DNA of 64,000 bases from Bog-756 sp963778165 (GCA_963778165.1 CAVZTE010000003.1:558001-622000), one strand, 5' to 3'. Counted from the stretch's first letter, positions 1 to 9,863 are shown. Notes: generated by a model from the sequence alone, not told the origin. Translations and numbers: made by a program.

Positions 1-2
1 TG

Positions 3-155
3 ACCGAGGCCAGCCTCACCGACGCCGACCTGACCGACGTCAATCTGGGCAAGGCCAAGCTGAACGACGCCGAGCTGTCCGGTGCCGACCTGTCGGGCGC
101 CAACCTCCACGGCGCCGACCTGTCCGGGGCCAACGTCACCGACGTCACCTGGTAG
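3..155 (+). CDS. Pentapeptide-repeat protein, C-terminal end (partial)
   Basis: The reading frame enters from the left edge and stops with TAG at 153-155. The visible 50 residues are built of five-residue units of the A(D/N)LxG type, for example repeated ADLSG and ANLHG, which is the signature of pentapeptide-repeat proteins that fold as a right-handed quadrilateral beta-helix. The start and any N-terminal domain lie outside the window, so the cellular role cannot be assigned; such proteins range from DNA mimics to membrane or secreted scaffolds. Confidence 0.8.
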   Translation, partial: TEASLTDADLTDVNLGKAKLNDAELSGADLSGANLHGADLSGANVTDVTW

Positions 156-457
156 CACCCCTCAGGGTCATCGTGTGGCTCTCTGGTCGACCAGATCGCT
201 ATAGCCCCTGCTAGATGGAAGTCATCATGTTTGCTTCTGGCCGACATCAAGACATCTCCTGACGAGCAGGAGGCGGCTCTTGAGCCGGTAGTCCAACGCC
301 CGGGAATCGTGGGTCGCCTCCTCCACAGGATTCCTATGTGACAGCACGATGGCAGGCGCAACCTTAAAACCATTGCCAGGAATGGAATGTCGTCAATTTT
401 GAGGTTGTCCACCGCCATTGCCTGTGAGAGCATGCCCGCGAGCAGAGGGGGTGCCGG
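156..457. other. Intergenic stretch, no gene seen
   Basis: About 300 bases between the pentapeptide-repeat gene and the PQQ-propeller gene. I see no convincing coding frame or RNA gene. It presumably holds the promoter of the downstream gene, but no clear -35/-10 pair stands out. The run AGAGGGGG near 441-448 lies at the right distance to act as ribosome binding site for the ATG at 458. Confidence 0.4.
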
Positions 458-3400
458 ATGTTGGATTCTCGCACGAGGGATCGGTTGGCGGATCGAGGCG
501 GTAGGCGGAGAGCGCGTATGTGGTTCGCCGCCCTCGTCGTACCTATCCTTGGCCTTGGTGTGCTCGCAGGGAGTGGGTCCAGCAGACGCCAGCTCCACAA
601 CCACCGCGGTTCAAGCCAGCGCCGGGCCGCCCAACAGCGCCGCCTACAACTGGGTCGAACTGCATCGTGACAGCAGCCTGAGCGGGTATGCCAGCAACAG
701 CTCGCTGAACATCTCGAACGTGGGATCCCTCGGGGTCCGTTGGGCCGCCAGCATGTACGGTCCCGCCCTTACGTCTCCGGTCGTCTCTACCACCTCGCTC
801 GGCATGATGACCTATGTCGGGACGGACGCCGGGTATGTCCTGGCCTTCAAGGCCGGAACGGCACAACTGGTGTGGGGCAGGCCCCTGGGCGGGAACATCA
901 TCGCCTCACCGGTGGTGGCCGACGGGGCCCTGTGGATAGCGACGGAGACCCCGGCCAAGCTCTACAAGCTCGATCTCACCACCGGGGCCACCGAGTGCTC
1001 CCTGGTCACTTCCCACGAGTTCTATTCGAGCTTCACTGCGGCCACCCCGCCGGGAGGGAAGCCGTCGATCTACGTCTCCAACCTGGACAACGGCACCAGC
1101 TCCGGTCCGATGATGGGCATCGAAGCCAGCAACTGCTCGGTCGAGTGGAGCTTCAGCGCCTATCACACCCCACCCAACGGCCCCTGGGCGCCCATCGCCT
1201 ACGGCGTGGACAAGAAGGGCACCCCGCTGGTCTTGGACGGGACCTCGGACCCCGATCAGTCCGAGTACGCGGTCAACGCCCTGACCGGCAAGCTGGTCTG
1301 GCGATTCCAGGGCCCCGGCGACGGTGACTACGACATCGCCGCCGGTGCGGAGATCTCGGCTCCCGGGGTCAACGGGTTCGCCGACGGCGTGGCCTATGTG
1401 CCGACCAAGTTCGGGCAGATCTTCGCCCTGAACCTGACCACCGGGGCCAAAATCTGGAGCTACACCTTCAATCCACGCCCGCCGCTCACCACCAGCGCCA
1501 CCGGCCGGTCCACGCCGGCCCTCGACGGGACCAATCTGGTCTTCGGCTATCACAGCGGCGTGATGGATCTCAACGCCGTCAACGGAAAGCTCCGTTGGAA
1601 TTACAAGGACCCCTCCGGCACCGAGGTGCTCTCGTCGGTGGCCATCGTGGGCAAGACCCAGGCTGCGGTGATCTGTGCCGACCTGAGCGGTGCCGTGCAC
1701 GCTCTGAACATCGCCAACGGCGACTCCCTGTACAACTACCAGACCGGGGGCTACATCGTGTCGTCCCCGGCCGTGAGCGACGGGGACGTGCTGATTGCCT
1801 CCTCCGACGGGCTCCTCTACGACTTCGCCGTCGGCGGCGGCAACGACACCACCCTGCCGACGGCATCGACCACCTCGCCCTCCTACGGATCGTCGGTGGC
1901 CAATCCGAACGGCAGCGAGGTCATCTCCGGCACCGCTACCGATCCGGTCGGCGTCAGCTCGGTCGATGTCTCCATCGAGTCGGGGGGCGTCGGAGGAACC
2001 TGGTGGGACGGAGCAACCGGCAAGTGGCGCACGGGACCGTTCCCCAATCCTGTAACACTGGCAACCCCCGACGGAACAACGACGGATTGGTCCTATCACC
2101 TGCCGGTTCCGACATCTGGTGGCAGCTATCTGGTGAGCGTCATCACCAATTCGAGCGGGGGCCAAGCAAGTACCGGATCAGACCAGCTGGAATTCTCTGT
2201 CCAGAAATCAACTGCCGGCCCGCAGTTCGAGGCCTCTCAGTATGATGTCGCCGGCGGGAGGGGCGGTCACCGTCAACGGCAGTGGCTTCACCGCCGGAGA
2301 GACCGTTGCCATCAGCCTCCGGGGGCAGACCCTGACATCGGTAAAAGCCGGCGATACCGGGAGCTTTGGCCCCACCGCTGTCACCTTGCCCGAATATGCG
2401 GCATTCGGTCTCTCCTCTCTTCTGGCGACGGGAGCCACCTCCAAGGGCGAAGCTGCAGCACCGATCTATATCGCCAATTCATGGGAGGACCCCGGCAACG
2501 TTCAGAATCACAGCGGATTCGAGTCCGACGATGCCAGCTACAGCAACATCTTCTTCGTCGGTCAGGGTGACATCCGTCCCTCGTGGGATTCAATTATCGG
2601 ATCAGCCATCACCACATCCGCGGCCGTCGCTGACGGGGTTGTCTACGTCGGTGACACCGCAGGGCAGCTTCTCGCCATCGATGCCCACAACGGCGTGGTG
2701 CAGTGGACCTGGCAGGACCCGTCAGGGAAGGCCGTCGACGGGGCTCCGACGGTAGACCCCACCAAAGGCTTGGTCATGATCAGCACGGCCGACGGCACGG
2801 TCGACGCTTTGACAACAGCGGGGAATCTCGACTGGTCGGCCAGTGTCGGTGGAGTCCCCAACGCTCCCACCTTCGGTGCCGGCGAGATCTACGTGTCCTC
2901 AAATGACAGTTCGGACGGCTCGGTTACTGCCCTGGTCGAATCCTCAGGTTCCACCACATGGTCCAAGACCGTGAGCAGTCCCGTGACCTCCGCTTCAACC
3001 CTTGATACGTCCGCCGGCCTGGTGGTCGTAGGGGAGAGCAGCGGTGTGGTCACAGCTCTTTCAACCAGTTCCGGGGCCACGAAATGGACCTTCACCGCTG
3101 GTGGTGCAGTGAACCAGTCTCCGATGATCACTGCCGACGGTTCCGTCTATGTCGGATCTGCCAACGGAACGGTCTACGCCTTGGCTGAGACGACCGGAGC
3201 CCAACGCTGGGCGCATTCCATCGGGAGCCCGATCACTGCCAGTCCGGCCGATTACCCCCCCAATCACCTGATCTTCATCGGATCCTCCAACGGTGCGTTG
3301 ACCGCGCTTGCGGCGGCCACCGGCAAAGTTCAGTCGGTCCTGCACTACGGATCACCGATCGTGGGGATCGCTACCGTGTTGAAAGCCGTCTTCATCACTT

Positions 3401-3570
3401 GCGCAAACGGCAATTTCGATACTGCCCGCAACTATGGGCAGACAGGGGAGGGCTTCAATACAGGGGCATCGATAACCACCCCTCCGATAGTCGTGAACGG
3501 TGCGGTCTACGTCGGCAACTCCATTGGAGACTTCTACGCCATCACCCCGTACGGGGCAGCACCGCTATAG
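458..3570 (+). CDS. Secreted PQQ-type beta-propeller repeat protein, broken by two frame changes
   Basis: Large exported protein of about 1,035 residues made of repeated beta-propeller blades of the PQQ/BamB type (units like VYVGSANGTVYAL followed by TGAxxW). ATG 458 has a good upstream RBS (AGAGGGGG) and gives an Arg-rich N-region followed by a hydrophobic stretch (MWFAALVVPILGLGVLAG), a signal peptide. The frame changes near 570-580, so signal peptide and mature part are in different frames, and again near 2240-2265, just before a segment reading AVTVNGSGFTAGE. A bacterial Ig-like spacer (about 1850-2200) separates two propeller blocks. Role is probably extracellular binding or scaffolding; whether PQQ is bound is unknown. 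The continuity of the repeats on both sides suggests sequence indels rather than decay. Confidence 0.75.
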
Positions 3571-3677
3571 ACCCAACGGTCGCTAGACGGCACACGGTCC
3601 GTCTTTCAACCGACCTCCCGGTTGCGGCGGTTCACCGGGAACCGACTGCGCTAGCGTGAGTGTTCCTCGGCTGGGGG

Positions 3678-3742
3678 CCCTGATCAGGGCAAACGGTCAG
3701 ACGGGCTGTGGCGCAGCTTGGTTAGCGCGCTTGACTGGGGGT
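3678..3742 (+). repeat. 5' half of tRNA-Pro(GGG) plus upstream flank: left attachment-site copy
   Basis: Bases 3702-3742 match the first 41 bases of the intact tRNA-Pro at 7675, from the acceptor strand through the D-arm into the anticodon loop (ending ...CTGGGGGT), and then diverge completely. The match also extends upstream to 3678 (CCCTGATCAGGG and following), against 7650-7674, with one mismatch and one indel. The fragment has no 3' half and cannot be a functional tRNA. I interpret it as the displaced original 5' half left by integration of the element to its right. Confidence 0.8.
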
Positions 3743-3890
3743 GTCCCCGTGTTCCTAACGGCCACTGACCCATACTGATGTTCTGCCTGCTCAAGTGCAA
3801 TCTCCGGCCAATGGGACAACCGATTCATGACGTCGGCTGCCTGACCGTTACGTGTGGCTGGGTTGCAGCGAGGGTTGCAGACGCCAACCA

Positions 3891-4607
3891 TCAGCCGGAT
3901 TCGGCCGTCTTCGCTGCGGACCCGCGAGACACCAGGTTTACTTCCGGGTCGGGCTTTCCCGGGCCAATCTCGAACACACTCTCGAATGTGTTCTGGCCAC
4001 CAACATCTGCGTATCGGAGGTACAGGTGCAAGAAGTATCCGGCGCTGACGAAGGAGTGGACCGTATTCTCGGCAGCACCCTTCGCTGAATCGATAACGAA
4101 GACAACGTAACCCCGGTCCTGTGGGGCAAGGACCCTGGAGGTGACTGCGCCCGGGAAGAAGTCGGCCAAGCCTGGAAGCTCCCGAAGACATGCACCTTCC
4201 TCACCGTTCGCGATGACTGCAACGCCTGACCCCACGTTTCTGATCCTGACCACCACCCAGGCCTTCGTTTTGTCCACCCATACCTTCGCGACCGGGAAGT
4301 CCTGCACCGCCGGCGTCAGCCGTCCCTCGGCCGCGAACGGTCGAATTCGCTCCGGGTCGAAGGGCTCTGACTGCATGGTCGGGAGTAGGAACGGTTCTCG
4401 GTCGGCCTCAAGAGATTGTCGCGTTAGCTCTGCCAGTTCACGAGTGGCCTCGGCTTGAGCATTAGCCGCCGTTGAGCTCTCTCCTTGCTTCCGTTGCGAC
4501 GTCCCGTGTCTTCTTTGCCTGTACAGGGTCACGCACGCCAAAATGAAGGTGGCGCCGGCCGCCGCAAACTGCGCTTTGCCCCCTAAGGCCACCCAATCTG
4601 TTGCCAT
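3891..4607 (-). CDS. Hypothetical N-terminally membrane-anchored protein
   Basis: A 238-residue protein with one N-terminal hydrophobic helix (about residues 12-30, AAAGATFILACVTLY), a charged Gln/Ala-rich stretch suggesting a short coiled coil (about 35-70), and a C-terminal soluble part rich in beta-type segments (VWVDKTKAWVVVRIRNVGSG). It is the first gene inside the left element and is read towards the half-tRNA. I do not recognise a named family; the layout resembles small membrane-tethered proteins common on genomic islands. The ATG at 4607 starts just before the hydrophobic helix. Confidence 0.6.
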   Translation of the reverse strand: MATDWVALGGKAQFAAAGATFILACVTLYRQRRHGTSQRKQGESSTAANAQAEATRELAELTRQSLEADREPFLLPTMQSEPFDPERIRPFAAEGRLTPAVQDFPVAKVWVDKTKAWVVVRIRNVGSGVAVIANGEEGACLRELPGLADFFPGAVTSRVLAPQDRGYVVFVIDSAKGAAENTVHSFVSAGYFLHLYLRYADVGGQNTFESVFEIGPGKPDPEVNLVSRGSAAKTAESG

Positions 4608-4960
4608 TTAGAAACAGTAGGACCGAGAGGAAGCCCGAGGGAGGACCCCAGAAAGGGCAAAACGCAGACACTTAGTTTGTGAGGTGGCGGTAGGTTTCTC
4701 TTCCATCGTCCATTCCGAGCTGCCGCTCGAGGGCAGCAATCCTGGTCCGGTCGGCGTGCTGTGGCCTCACCCACTCAAAAAATCTTCACGGCCGCAACCA
4801 GGTCGGCCACCACCAAGACGAGGCAGACGAAGAACGCCACATCCCCCACCCTAGGACCTGTTCGTGACGGTCGCTGGGGGCCTGGCTCGGTCTTGATCTG
4901 TGCTCTATACGATGAGACTCTCGTCGCGGCCACGCTGGCCCACAGGGGAGGGCCACGGGC
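4608..4960. other. Divergent intergenic region in the left element
   Basis: About 350 bases between two divergently read genes. No convincing gene is seen. A TATACGAT sequence near 4905 could serve as a -10 element for the rightward gene at 4961, but I see no matching -35, so this is only a guess. Confidence 0.3.
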
Positions 4961-5808
4961 ATGACAGAGGAGAGCGCAGAGGCGGAGCCGGGGGAAGATG
5001 GGGACGGCGCTGCTGTCTTGGTTGCTACCGGCTCTGAGATCGCCGGCGGAGTCGCCGCGGCGGGCGTTGGGCTCCTGTTCGGACCACCCGGGGCCATTGC
5101 GGGAGCCGTGACGGGTCCACTCTTGGTCCGCGGTCTAAAGAGGATTCTCGGCGACTTTGCATCTCGGCGGCTCAGTCACAGGGAAGAGGTTCGCGTGGGC
5201 GCCGTCTCCGCATTTGCCATAGTGGAAATAGCCGCTCTCATCCAAGTGGGCAAACAGATTCGGACTGATGGCTTCTTTGACGATGACTTGCCAGGGGGAA
5301 GAAGCTCCGCCGATGAGGTAGCCGATGCTGTTATCGGCGCCGCTCAGCGAGAGCCAGAGGAAGCCAAGCTCGCATTATTGGGGAAAATGCTCGGGAAACT
5401 GGCCTTCGATTCAGCACGTTGATCGACCCTACGCTCACTTGTTGGTCAAGCTCTCCGAGCAGATGACCTATCGGCAACTTTCGTTGTTGGCGCTCTACTA
5501 CCCTCCCGCCAGAGATCGTTTTGGCCTCACAGATGGTCGGCCTCTCGCGAGAAATATTGATGCCTTCGATCCAGCGATTGGCCTTCTGCAGGAGATATTT
5601 GAACTTCACCAGAGTCGAATGCTCCAGCAGCGCGGGCGACGACCCAACGAAGACTGACATCATCTTGACTCTTGCCGTTGTCAATCCTGCTCGCCAAGAG
5701 CTCATCGGCATCGGCGGGTTCCTGTACGAGTTAATGGAATTGGGCACAACGATCCCAGAGTCAGAGTTGCAGTTGCTTGCAACGAGCCTCAATCAGGCCT
5801 TCGTTTGA
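4961..5808 (+). CDS. Hypothetical membrane-associated protein, broken by two frame changes
   Basis: ATG 4961 opens a frame with an acidic N-terminus, then a Gly/Ala-rich hydrophobic segment (about residues 24-56, including GGVAAAGVGLLFGPPGAIAGA), then a helical region ending at the TGA at 5420-5422. The protein continues in a second frame from about 5415 (VDRPYAHLLVKLSEQ) and in a third from about 5635 to 5808 (GDDPTKTDIILTLAVVNP). Joined, they make one protein of about 280 residues. I do not recognise the family. The successive frames read as good protein with no gap, so either sequence indels or recent inactivation is possible. Confidence 0.5.
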
Positions 5809-5972
5809 TAATTAGGTAGCAGGCGTTGACTAGTGCCAGGCGGCGGAGCAAGGAGGCGCATCCCCAGCCTGGCCCGCGAAGTCCCCTCACGCAGTGTCAG
5901 GGGCTCTGCGTGCTGCTGCTGGAGTACCGCGAAATTTGTAAGCCACAATGTGCAACATGGGCTTGAATAGGG

Positions 5973-6590
5973 ATGCCAAGGACACCAAGCGAACCGCAAT
6001 GCTCCTGGCTGAAGCTATGGACCTACTGCAGGCGCTTTTCATTGACACAAGTAGAAGCTCTTCTCGGGTCGGGGCCACCCATTGACTACGACGAGTGCGA
6101 AGGACGCAAACAAGAAGCCCTTGCTCGACGAGAGAGCGCCCGCGTGGTCGTGAACCACAGGGTTGTCGATTCGACTCCTAACACGACGGAGTCAGTCCGG
6201 ACGTTGGGCCTAGATCCAGCCACCGTGAAGGCTCTTAGGTCACACAAGGCCGCTCAGGCGGCAGAGCGCCTAGCCTGGGGCCCTGAGTACCGGACGACCG
6301 ATCTCGTGTTCCGATGGGAAGATGGACGCCCTCTCCACCCCGACCTGATCTCCCGGACATTCAAACGCCTTGCTGGCAAGGTTGGGCTGCCTGCCATCAC
6401 CGTGCATGGACTCAGGCACAGTTACGCGTCGGCCGCCCCAGAGGCCGGGGTAGCAATGAAAGTCGTCTCAGATAGGTTGGGCCACTCCACAATTTCGACC
6501 ACGTCGGATATCTATAGCCTCGTTCGTACGGAGGTCGACCAAGCAGCCGCGGACAAAGTTGCGGCTCTCATTCTTGGCGGGGGAGCGTGA
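5973..6590 (+). pseudogene. int: Tyrosine recombinase (phage integrase) remnant, C-terminal catalytic part
   Basis: The frame ends with the C-terminal half of a tyrosine recombinase: the HxLRHSYAS box carrying His and Arg, the GHST box with the second His, and the DIYSLV nucleophile Tyr near the end, preceded by the typical LDPATVKALRSHKAAQAAERL segment. The N-terminal core-binding domain and the helix with the first catalytic Arg are missing; the N-terminal 60 residues do not look like integrase. The usual PKT beta-hairpin Lys appears as PNT. These losses indicate an inactive remnant. It probably derives from the enzyme that inserted this element into tRNA-Pro. Confidence 0.8.
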
Positions 6591-6640
6591 GCCGTGGTAC
6601 GGACTAAACCTGGGGTGACATCGAGTGCCATTGCGGGCTG

Positions 6641-7267
6641 GTGCCTGCCTTGAGCCCGACATTTCACAGTGATCTCTACATAGCGGCGGCGACGGCGATT
6701 CCTGTTCTGTGGATCACGGTCGGATTTGCCACGTCGAGCGTCGGTGCAGTGATGAATGGACTCTTCAGGATAGCGGTAACTTACACAGCTTTCCCAGGAT
6801 TTTCGGTGAAATTCGAGGGATCCACGATCACGACGAGCATCTTGGGATGGGAATCTGAGTTGTACGGCGGCGGAACATTCAATCCCTTCGTAGCACTCTT
6901 CATCACGGTATTTGTCTTGCATCGGGTGCCTTCGGTGAAGTCGTGTCCCTATGGGTGCTCTTGCAGCAGCGGACAGCTCCATGGATGCAATGGGGGGTAT
7001 TCGTCTCTTCGTTAGTACTCGTATTGCTAGCGGCGGTAACGATTGCAATCTCACTCGCCACAACGGCGGCGGAGTCAATCTGCAAGTCTCAACAAACTGA
7101 CACCGGAGCCTCTGGTCAAGGCGCAAAGCAGCCCGAGCGATCGCCTTGGAGAAATCACGGGCCTGCGAGAACGTGGGCTCCTCACCGAAGCCGAGTTCAA
7201 TGAAAAACGAGGATCCATTGTGGATGCCTTGTGGATTCGTGCGGAGCGAAATACCAACCGAAGATGA
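6641..7267 (+). CDS. Small membrane protein with C-terminal SHOCT-like segment, broken frame
   Basis: From a GTG at 6641 the frame encodes at least two hydrophobic helices (AATAIPVLWITVGFATSS and NPFVALFITVFVLH). Near 6930 the protein continues in another frame (SLWVLLQQRTAPWMQW, then a strong helix VFVSSLVLVLLAAVTIAIS), and near 7065 it returns to the first frame, ending in a SHOCT-like tail (LGEITGLRERGLLTEAEF, then an EKR motif). SHOCT segments are short C-terminal oligomerisation helices, often on membrane proteins of mobile elements. Two compensating frame changes within 140 bases could be sequence errors. Confidence 0.5.
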
Positions 7268-7649
7268 TCTAAGGAGTGAGAAAGAAAAGTGGAAACCACT
7301 CAGGAGTTACTTGACCATGCAAAAGACGTCAGTGGCGTGTTCGTCTATCTCTATGGAGTGACAACCCTTGTGGGGTACAGGAGGCCGGGAGAAAGCCAGG
7401 CGAGGAAATTCGGAAGATCACAGTCGAGATCCTCGACGAAAGGCCAGCGCACGATCCCAGATATCACGTAAACGCCACCGATGACCGCGGCCGGAAGGCC
7501 ACTGGCAACCCCAAAAGGATCTTGGCACCGCCCTTGCAGTCGTTCACTGGGGTGATCTGGACCGGGACCGGTAACGCTTGGGTTGCACTCTTGGTTGCAT
7601 TCGGCTCGATGGTGCCGTTGCGCTAGGGTATGGATTCTTCGACTGTGAG
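7268..7649. other. Intergenic stretch left of tRNA-Pro
   Basis: About 380 bases. A short frame at 7289-7471 starts plausibly (METTQELLDHAKDVSGV) but degrades into low-quality sequence, so I do not call a gene. The right end, from about 7640, resembles the flank of the half-tRNA at 3650-3700 and presumably holds the tRNA promoter. Confidence 0.3.
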
Positions 7650-7674
7650 CCCTGAACAGGGCAAACGGTCAGGA

Positions 7675-7752
7675 CGGGCTGTGGCGCAGCTTGGTTAGCG
7701 CGCTTGACTGGGGGTCAAGAGGTCCCGGGTTCAAATCCCGGCAGCCCGACCA
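7675..7752 (+). tRNA. tRNA-Pro (anticodon GGG)
   Basis: A complete cloverleaf can be drawn: acceptor CGGGCTG pairing with CAGCCCG, D-stem GCGC/GCGC, anticodon stem CTTGA/TCAAG around the loop CTGGGGG (anticodon GGG), T-arm CCGGG-TTCAAAT-CCCGG, discriminator A at 7749 and an encoded CCA at 7750-7752. It reads proline codon CCC. It is the only complete copy here and sits between two partial copies, a 5' half at 3702-3742 and a 3' half at 9943-9982, so it is a mobile-element integration site hit from both sides. Confidence 0.95.
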
Positions 7753-7866
7753 CATGGGGTAATGCGGATAACCCGAGAGGGTATCGTGCATAGCGCTCCA
7801 GCTGCGTATAACTGGGGTCATGGCCTGAAGAGCAATTGCACCGGTCAGGTGGGTCAGCATCGACCC

Positions 7867-8059
7867 ATGTCCCAGTCCCTCGAGCGAACACTCGGAGCCG
7901 AGGGAAAATCGGAGAAGACCGTCTACAGCTACGTCGCTCTCGGTGCGATTTCTACGCGAGTACCTCGAAAGGCTCGGGCGGAGAACCTCGGTCGACGCCT
8001 CCAACGGTGACATCCGGGAGTTCATTGCTGAGCAGACACCGATCTGCTCCAAGGACTGA
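7867..8059 (+). pseudogene. Integrase N-terminal (SAM-like core-binding) remnant
   Basis: Starting at ATG 7867 the frame reads SLERTLGAEGKSEKTVYSYV, and after a one-base shift near 7939 continues as SVRFLREYLERLGRR followed by GDIREFIAEQT, stopping at TGA 8057-8059. This is the four-helix core-binding domain pattern at the N-terminus of tyrosine recombinases (ExSLxAExKSxxTxxxY, then RxFxxYLxxxG). The catalytic domain is absent downstream. Location directly beside the tRNA is the usual place for an integrase gene, supporting the reading of 7.7-9.9 kb as an integrated element. Confidence 0.6.
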
Positions 8060-8135
8060 TAGTTACGTTGAAGCTGCCGGGCCCGTTGCAGTGGCTTCCG
8101 CCGACCCACTCGGGCTCGGCACTTACGGACCGCGA

Positions 8136-8582
8136 TCAGAAATTCATTTCCCCATCGAAGTAGTAGCGGAACTGAGATCCCGAGGCGGCAGAGGTTTGGT
8201 AGGTACAGGTTTCGACTTCCCAGCTACCTCCGACCAACTCGCCGGCAGTCCCGCCCGTGACCTTGCCCGTGTATTTGACCTTATTGGTCTTCTTCAGTCC
8301 GCTCCGACTCGGGCAGTTGTTCGTGACATTGTTCGCACTGAGGTCGCCGATTGTGGAGGTTTTGCCTGTTTTCCACACGACCTTCGAGGTAGGGGGCGTG
8401 CCACCCTTTGCGGTGAAGACGCCGGTCTTGCCCGTCTGTGAGACGTCGGTTCCCGTGCAGCCGCTCAAGGTGTCGGAGGTGAGATTGGCGGCGCCAGAAG
8501 GGGTGCAAGCCACAGTCTTCACCGCCGCCGCAGCAACGTCGCACGGAATTACCGCTGCAGACAGACCTGCTGACATTGCCAA
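8136..8582 (-). CDS. Small exported hypothetical protein
   Basis: About 148 residues. The frame starts with TTG at 8582 (an ATG follows at 8576) and has a hydrophobic Ala-rich N-terminus (AMSAGLSAAVIPCDVAAAA) ending in an AxA-like signal-peptidase site. The mature part is Thr/Ser/Gly-rich with several Cys and beta-strand-like spacing, ending in FRYYFDGEMNF. Codons upstream of the start (RLRLLACAGLA) would extend the signal sequence but hold no usual start codon, so the 5' end may be affected by a sequence error. No known family is recognised. It resembles in style the protein at 9103-9729. Confidence 0.55.
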   Translation of the reverse strand: MAMSAGLSAAVIPCDVAAAAVKTVACTPSGAANLTSDTLSGCTGTDVSQTGKTGVFTAKGGTPPTSKVVWKTGKTSTIGDLSANNVTNNCPSRSGLKKTNKVKYTGKVTGGTAGELVGGSWEVETCTYQTSAASGSQFRYYFDGEMNF

Positions 8583-9102
8583 GCCAGCACAGGCCAGAAG
8601 TCGTAACCGCAGATGAACGCCGATCGGTCACCTCGTTTGTCTCCGACGACGCCGACCTGACCCCGCCCTGTCCGTGATGGTAGTTCATCAGGAAGAAGCA
8701 AGCTCTCGGATGAGACGCTAATGACCCCCGGCCGAACCGGGGGCCAATGGTTACCGCCGTGAGAACCCGGAACCAAGTCGAATGGATCCAGACCCACAGA
8801 AGTCGACAATCCCCCTGAGGGGTCCAGCTGGACCACCAGAAAGGCTGGCCCTGAACGGCTGGTCGATGTGATGGCCGGCAATGAGTGTCTCATTAGTCAT
8901 GCGGGGGTCACCTTTGAACAATCCGAAGGAGCCTACGGGGAGTGAGGCCCCGGCCGGAGATCCTCGACTCCTTCGACGTGACCCTCGCAGGACTCCAGCC
9001 GCTTCCGCTTCTTGCCCACCATGGCCCGGGCAGTCAACCGCGACGGGCTCCAGGCAGTCGATCGGAGAGTTGAACCGGTAACTAGGATCCCGGCTGACCA
9101 GG
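8583..9102. other. Intergenic stretch between two exported-protein genes
   Basis: About 520 bases without a supported gene. It contains a GC hairpin, CCCCCGG (8725-8731) and CCGGGGG (8737-8743), around a five-base CCGAA loop. There is no T-tract, so it could be a weak terminator for the gene at 9103-9729 or a processing site. Otherwise nothing is seen. Confidence 0.35.
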
Positions 9103-9729
9103 TCAGAACGTACCAGTGGTCCCGGCCGCTCGAATGGTGAGACTGCTCAAACCACCAGCGCCACCACAGTTACCAGCGGCAAGGCTCCAGATTGTCGCGA
9201 AGGACTTGACCGACTTGACCGAGATCGATGCTAATGGATTCGCGTAGGAACCAACCGCAGATCCAATGGAGTGGAAGGTCAGTGCCGATCCGGCAGTAGT
9301 CGATGTGACTTTCCAATTCGGGAACGAGATCGATGTGCCGTTTATCCCTGTTGGGTCCCACATTACCTTCACGATATGGGGGATCGCATCTGTCCTCGTG
9401 GTGGCCGTCGCGACCGGGAGAACATTCGAGCAACGATTGGCGTTCGTTGCGGTAAAGGTTTTGAAACTACTTACGAGCCCATCGGTCGGGACGGGGACTC
9501 CACCGGCACATGGTTTTGCCTCAGCTTTCAGCTCGATGGTCTCCTTTGGAGCGGTGCCCGTAGTGGTTAGGGCCGGACTGAACTCGATTGCCCCGCCCCA
9601 GGCGCCCGTGCACGTCGGGTGGCCCGTGCCGGTAACGGTTTGAGGCAGGACCTTGGCTCCGGCAACACTCGCCGGGACTGCTATCAGTACTAGCAAGGCT
9701 GCCACGCTGATCAGAGTGCCTCTACGCAT
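9103..9729 (-). CDS. Exported hypothetical protein
   Basis: A 208-residue protein starting at ATG 9729, with GGAG about eight bases upstream. The N-terminus is a clear signal peptide (MRRGTLISVAALLVLIA followed by PASVAGA, a likely cleavage site). The mature part is rich in Thr, Ser, Ala and Gly with alternating hydrophobic residues and several Cys, typical of a beta-sandwich secreted protein. No catalytic motif or known family is recognised. It lies in the right element with another exported protein gene in the same orientation. Confidence 0.65.
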   Translation of the reverse strand: MRRGTLISVAALLVLIAVPASVAGAKVLPQTVTGTGHPTCTGAWGGAIEFSPALTTTGTAPKETIELKAEAKPCAGGVPVPTDGLVSSFKTFTATNANRCSNVLPVATATTRTDAIPHIVKVMWDPTGINGTSISFPNWKVTSTTAGSALTFHSIGSAVGSYANPLASISVKSVKSFATIWSLAAGNCGGAGGLSSLTIRAAGTTGTF

Positions 9730-9802
9730 TCTCGCCGCTCCTTTATCCAATGAGACTCACCCCCCGCCAGCGCCGAAGCTACATCCTCGCCGCCGTCGGT
9801 GC

Positions 9803-9863
9803 TTGAGGGCCACGGTTGGCAAGGCACGGCCACGGCCGAGGCCGCGATAGCGGAGGCCCTCAA
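9803..9863. repeat. Inverted repeat near right element end
   Basis: TTGAGGGCC (9803-9811) and GGCCCTCAA (9855-9863) form perfect nine-base arms about 43 bases apart, just upstream of the exported-protein gene and about 80 bases before the 3' half-tRNA. It may be an arm-type recombinase or regulator site; this is inference only. Confidence 0.3.

Larger units (their letters stand above)
3743..7709. mobile_element. Left integrated element at tRNA-Pro, with degenerate integrase
   Basis: This stretch of about 4 kb lies between the 5' half-tRNA (3702-3742) and the intact tRNA-Pro (7675-7752). It carries a truncated tyrosine recombinase, an N-terminally anchored membrane protein, a broken hypothetical gene and a broken membrane protein with a SHOCT-like tail, and looks less GC-rich than the flanks. 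The arrangement fits an element whose attP contained the tRNA 5' half with its upstream flank, so that integration rebuilt the tRNA at the right end. This mirrors the usual 3'-half replacement. The boundaries are inferred from the repeats. Confidence 0.6.

Noticed and set aside
906..2165. Leftward open frame opposite the PQQ-propeller gene
   Set aside because: Shadow of the propeller gene; no protein-like motifs.
3702..3742. Second tRNA-Pro gene
   Set aside because: The sequence stops matching in the anticodon loop and has no T-arm or 3' acceptor strand; it is a half copy.
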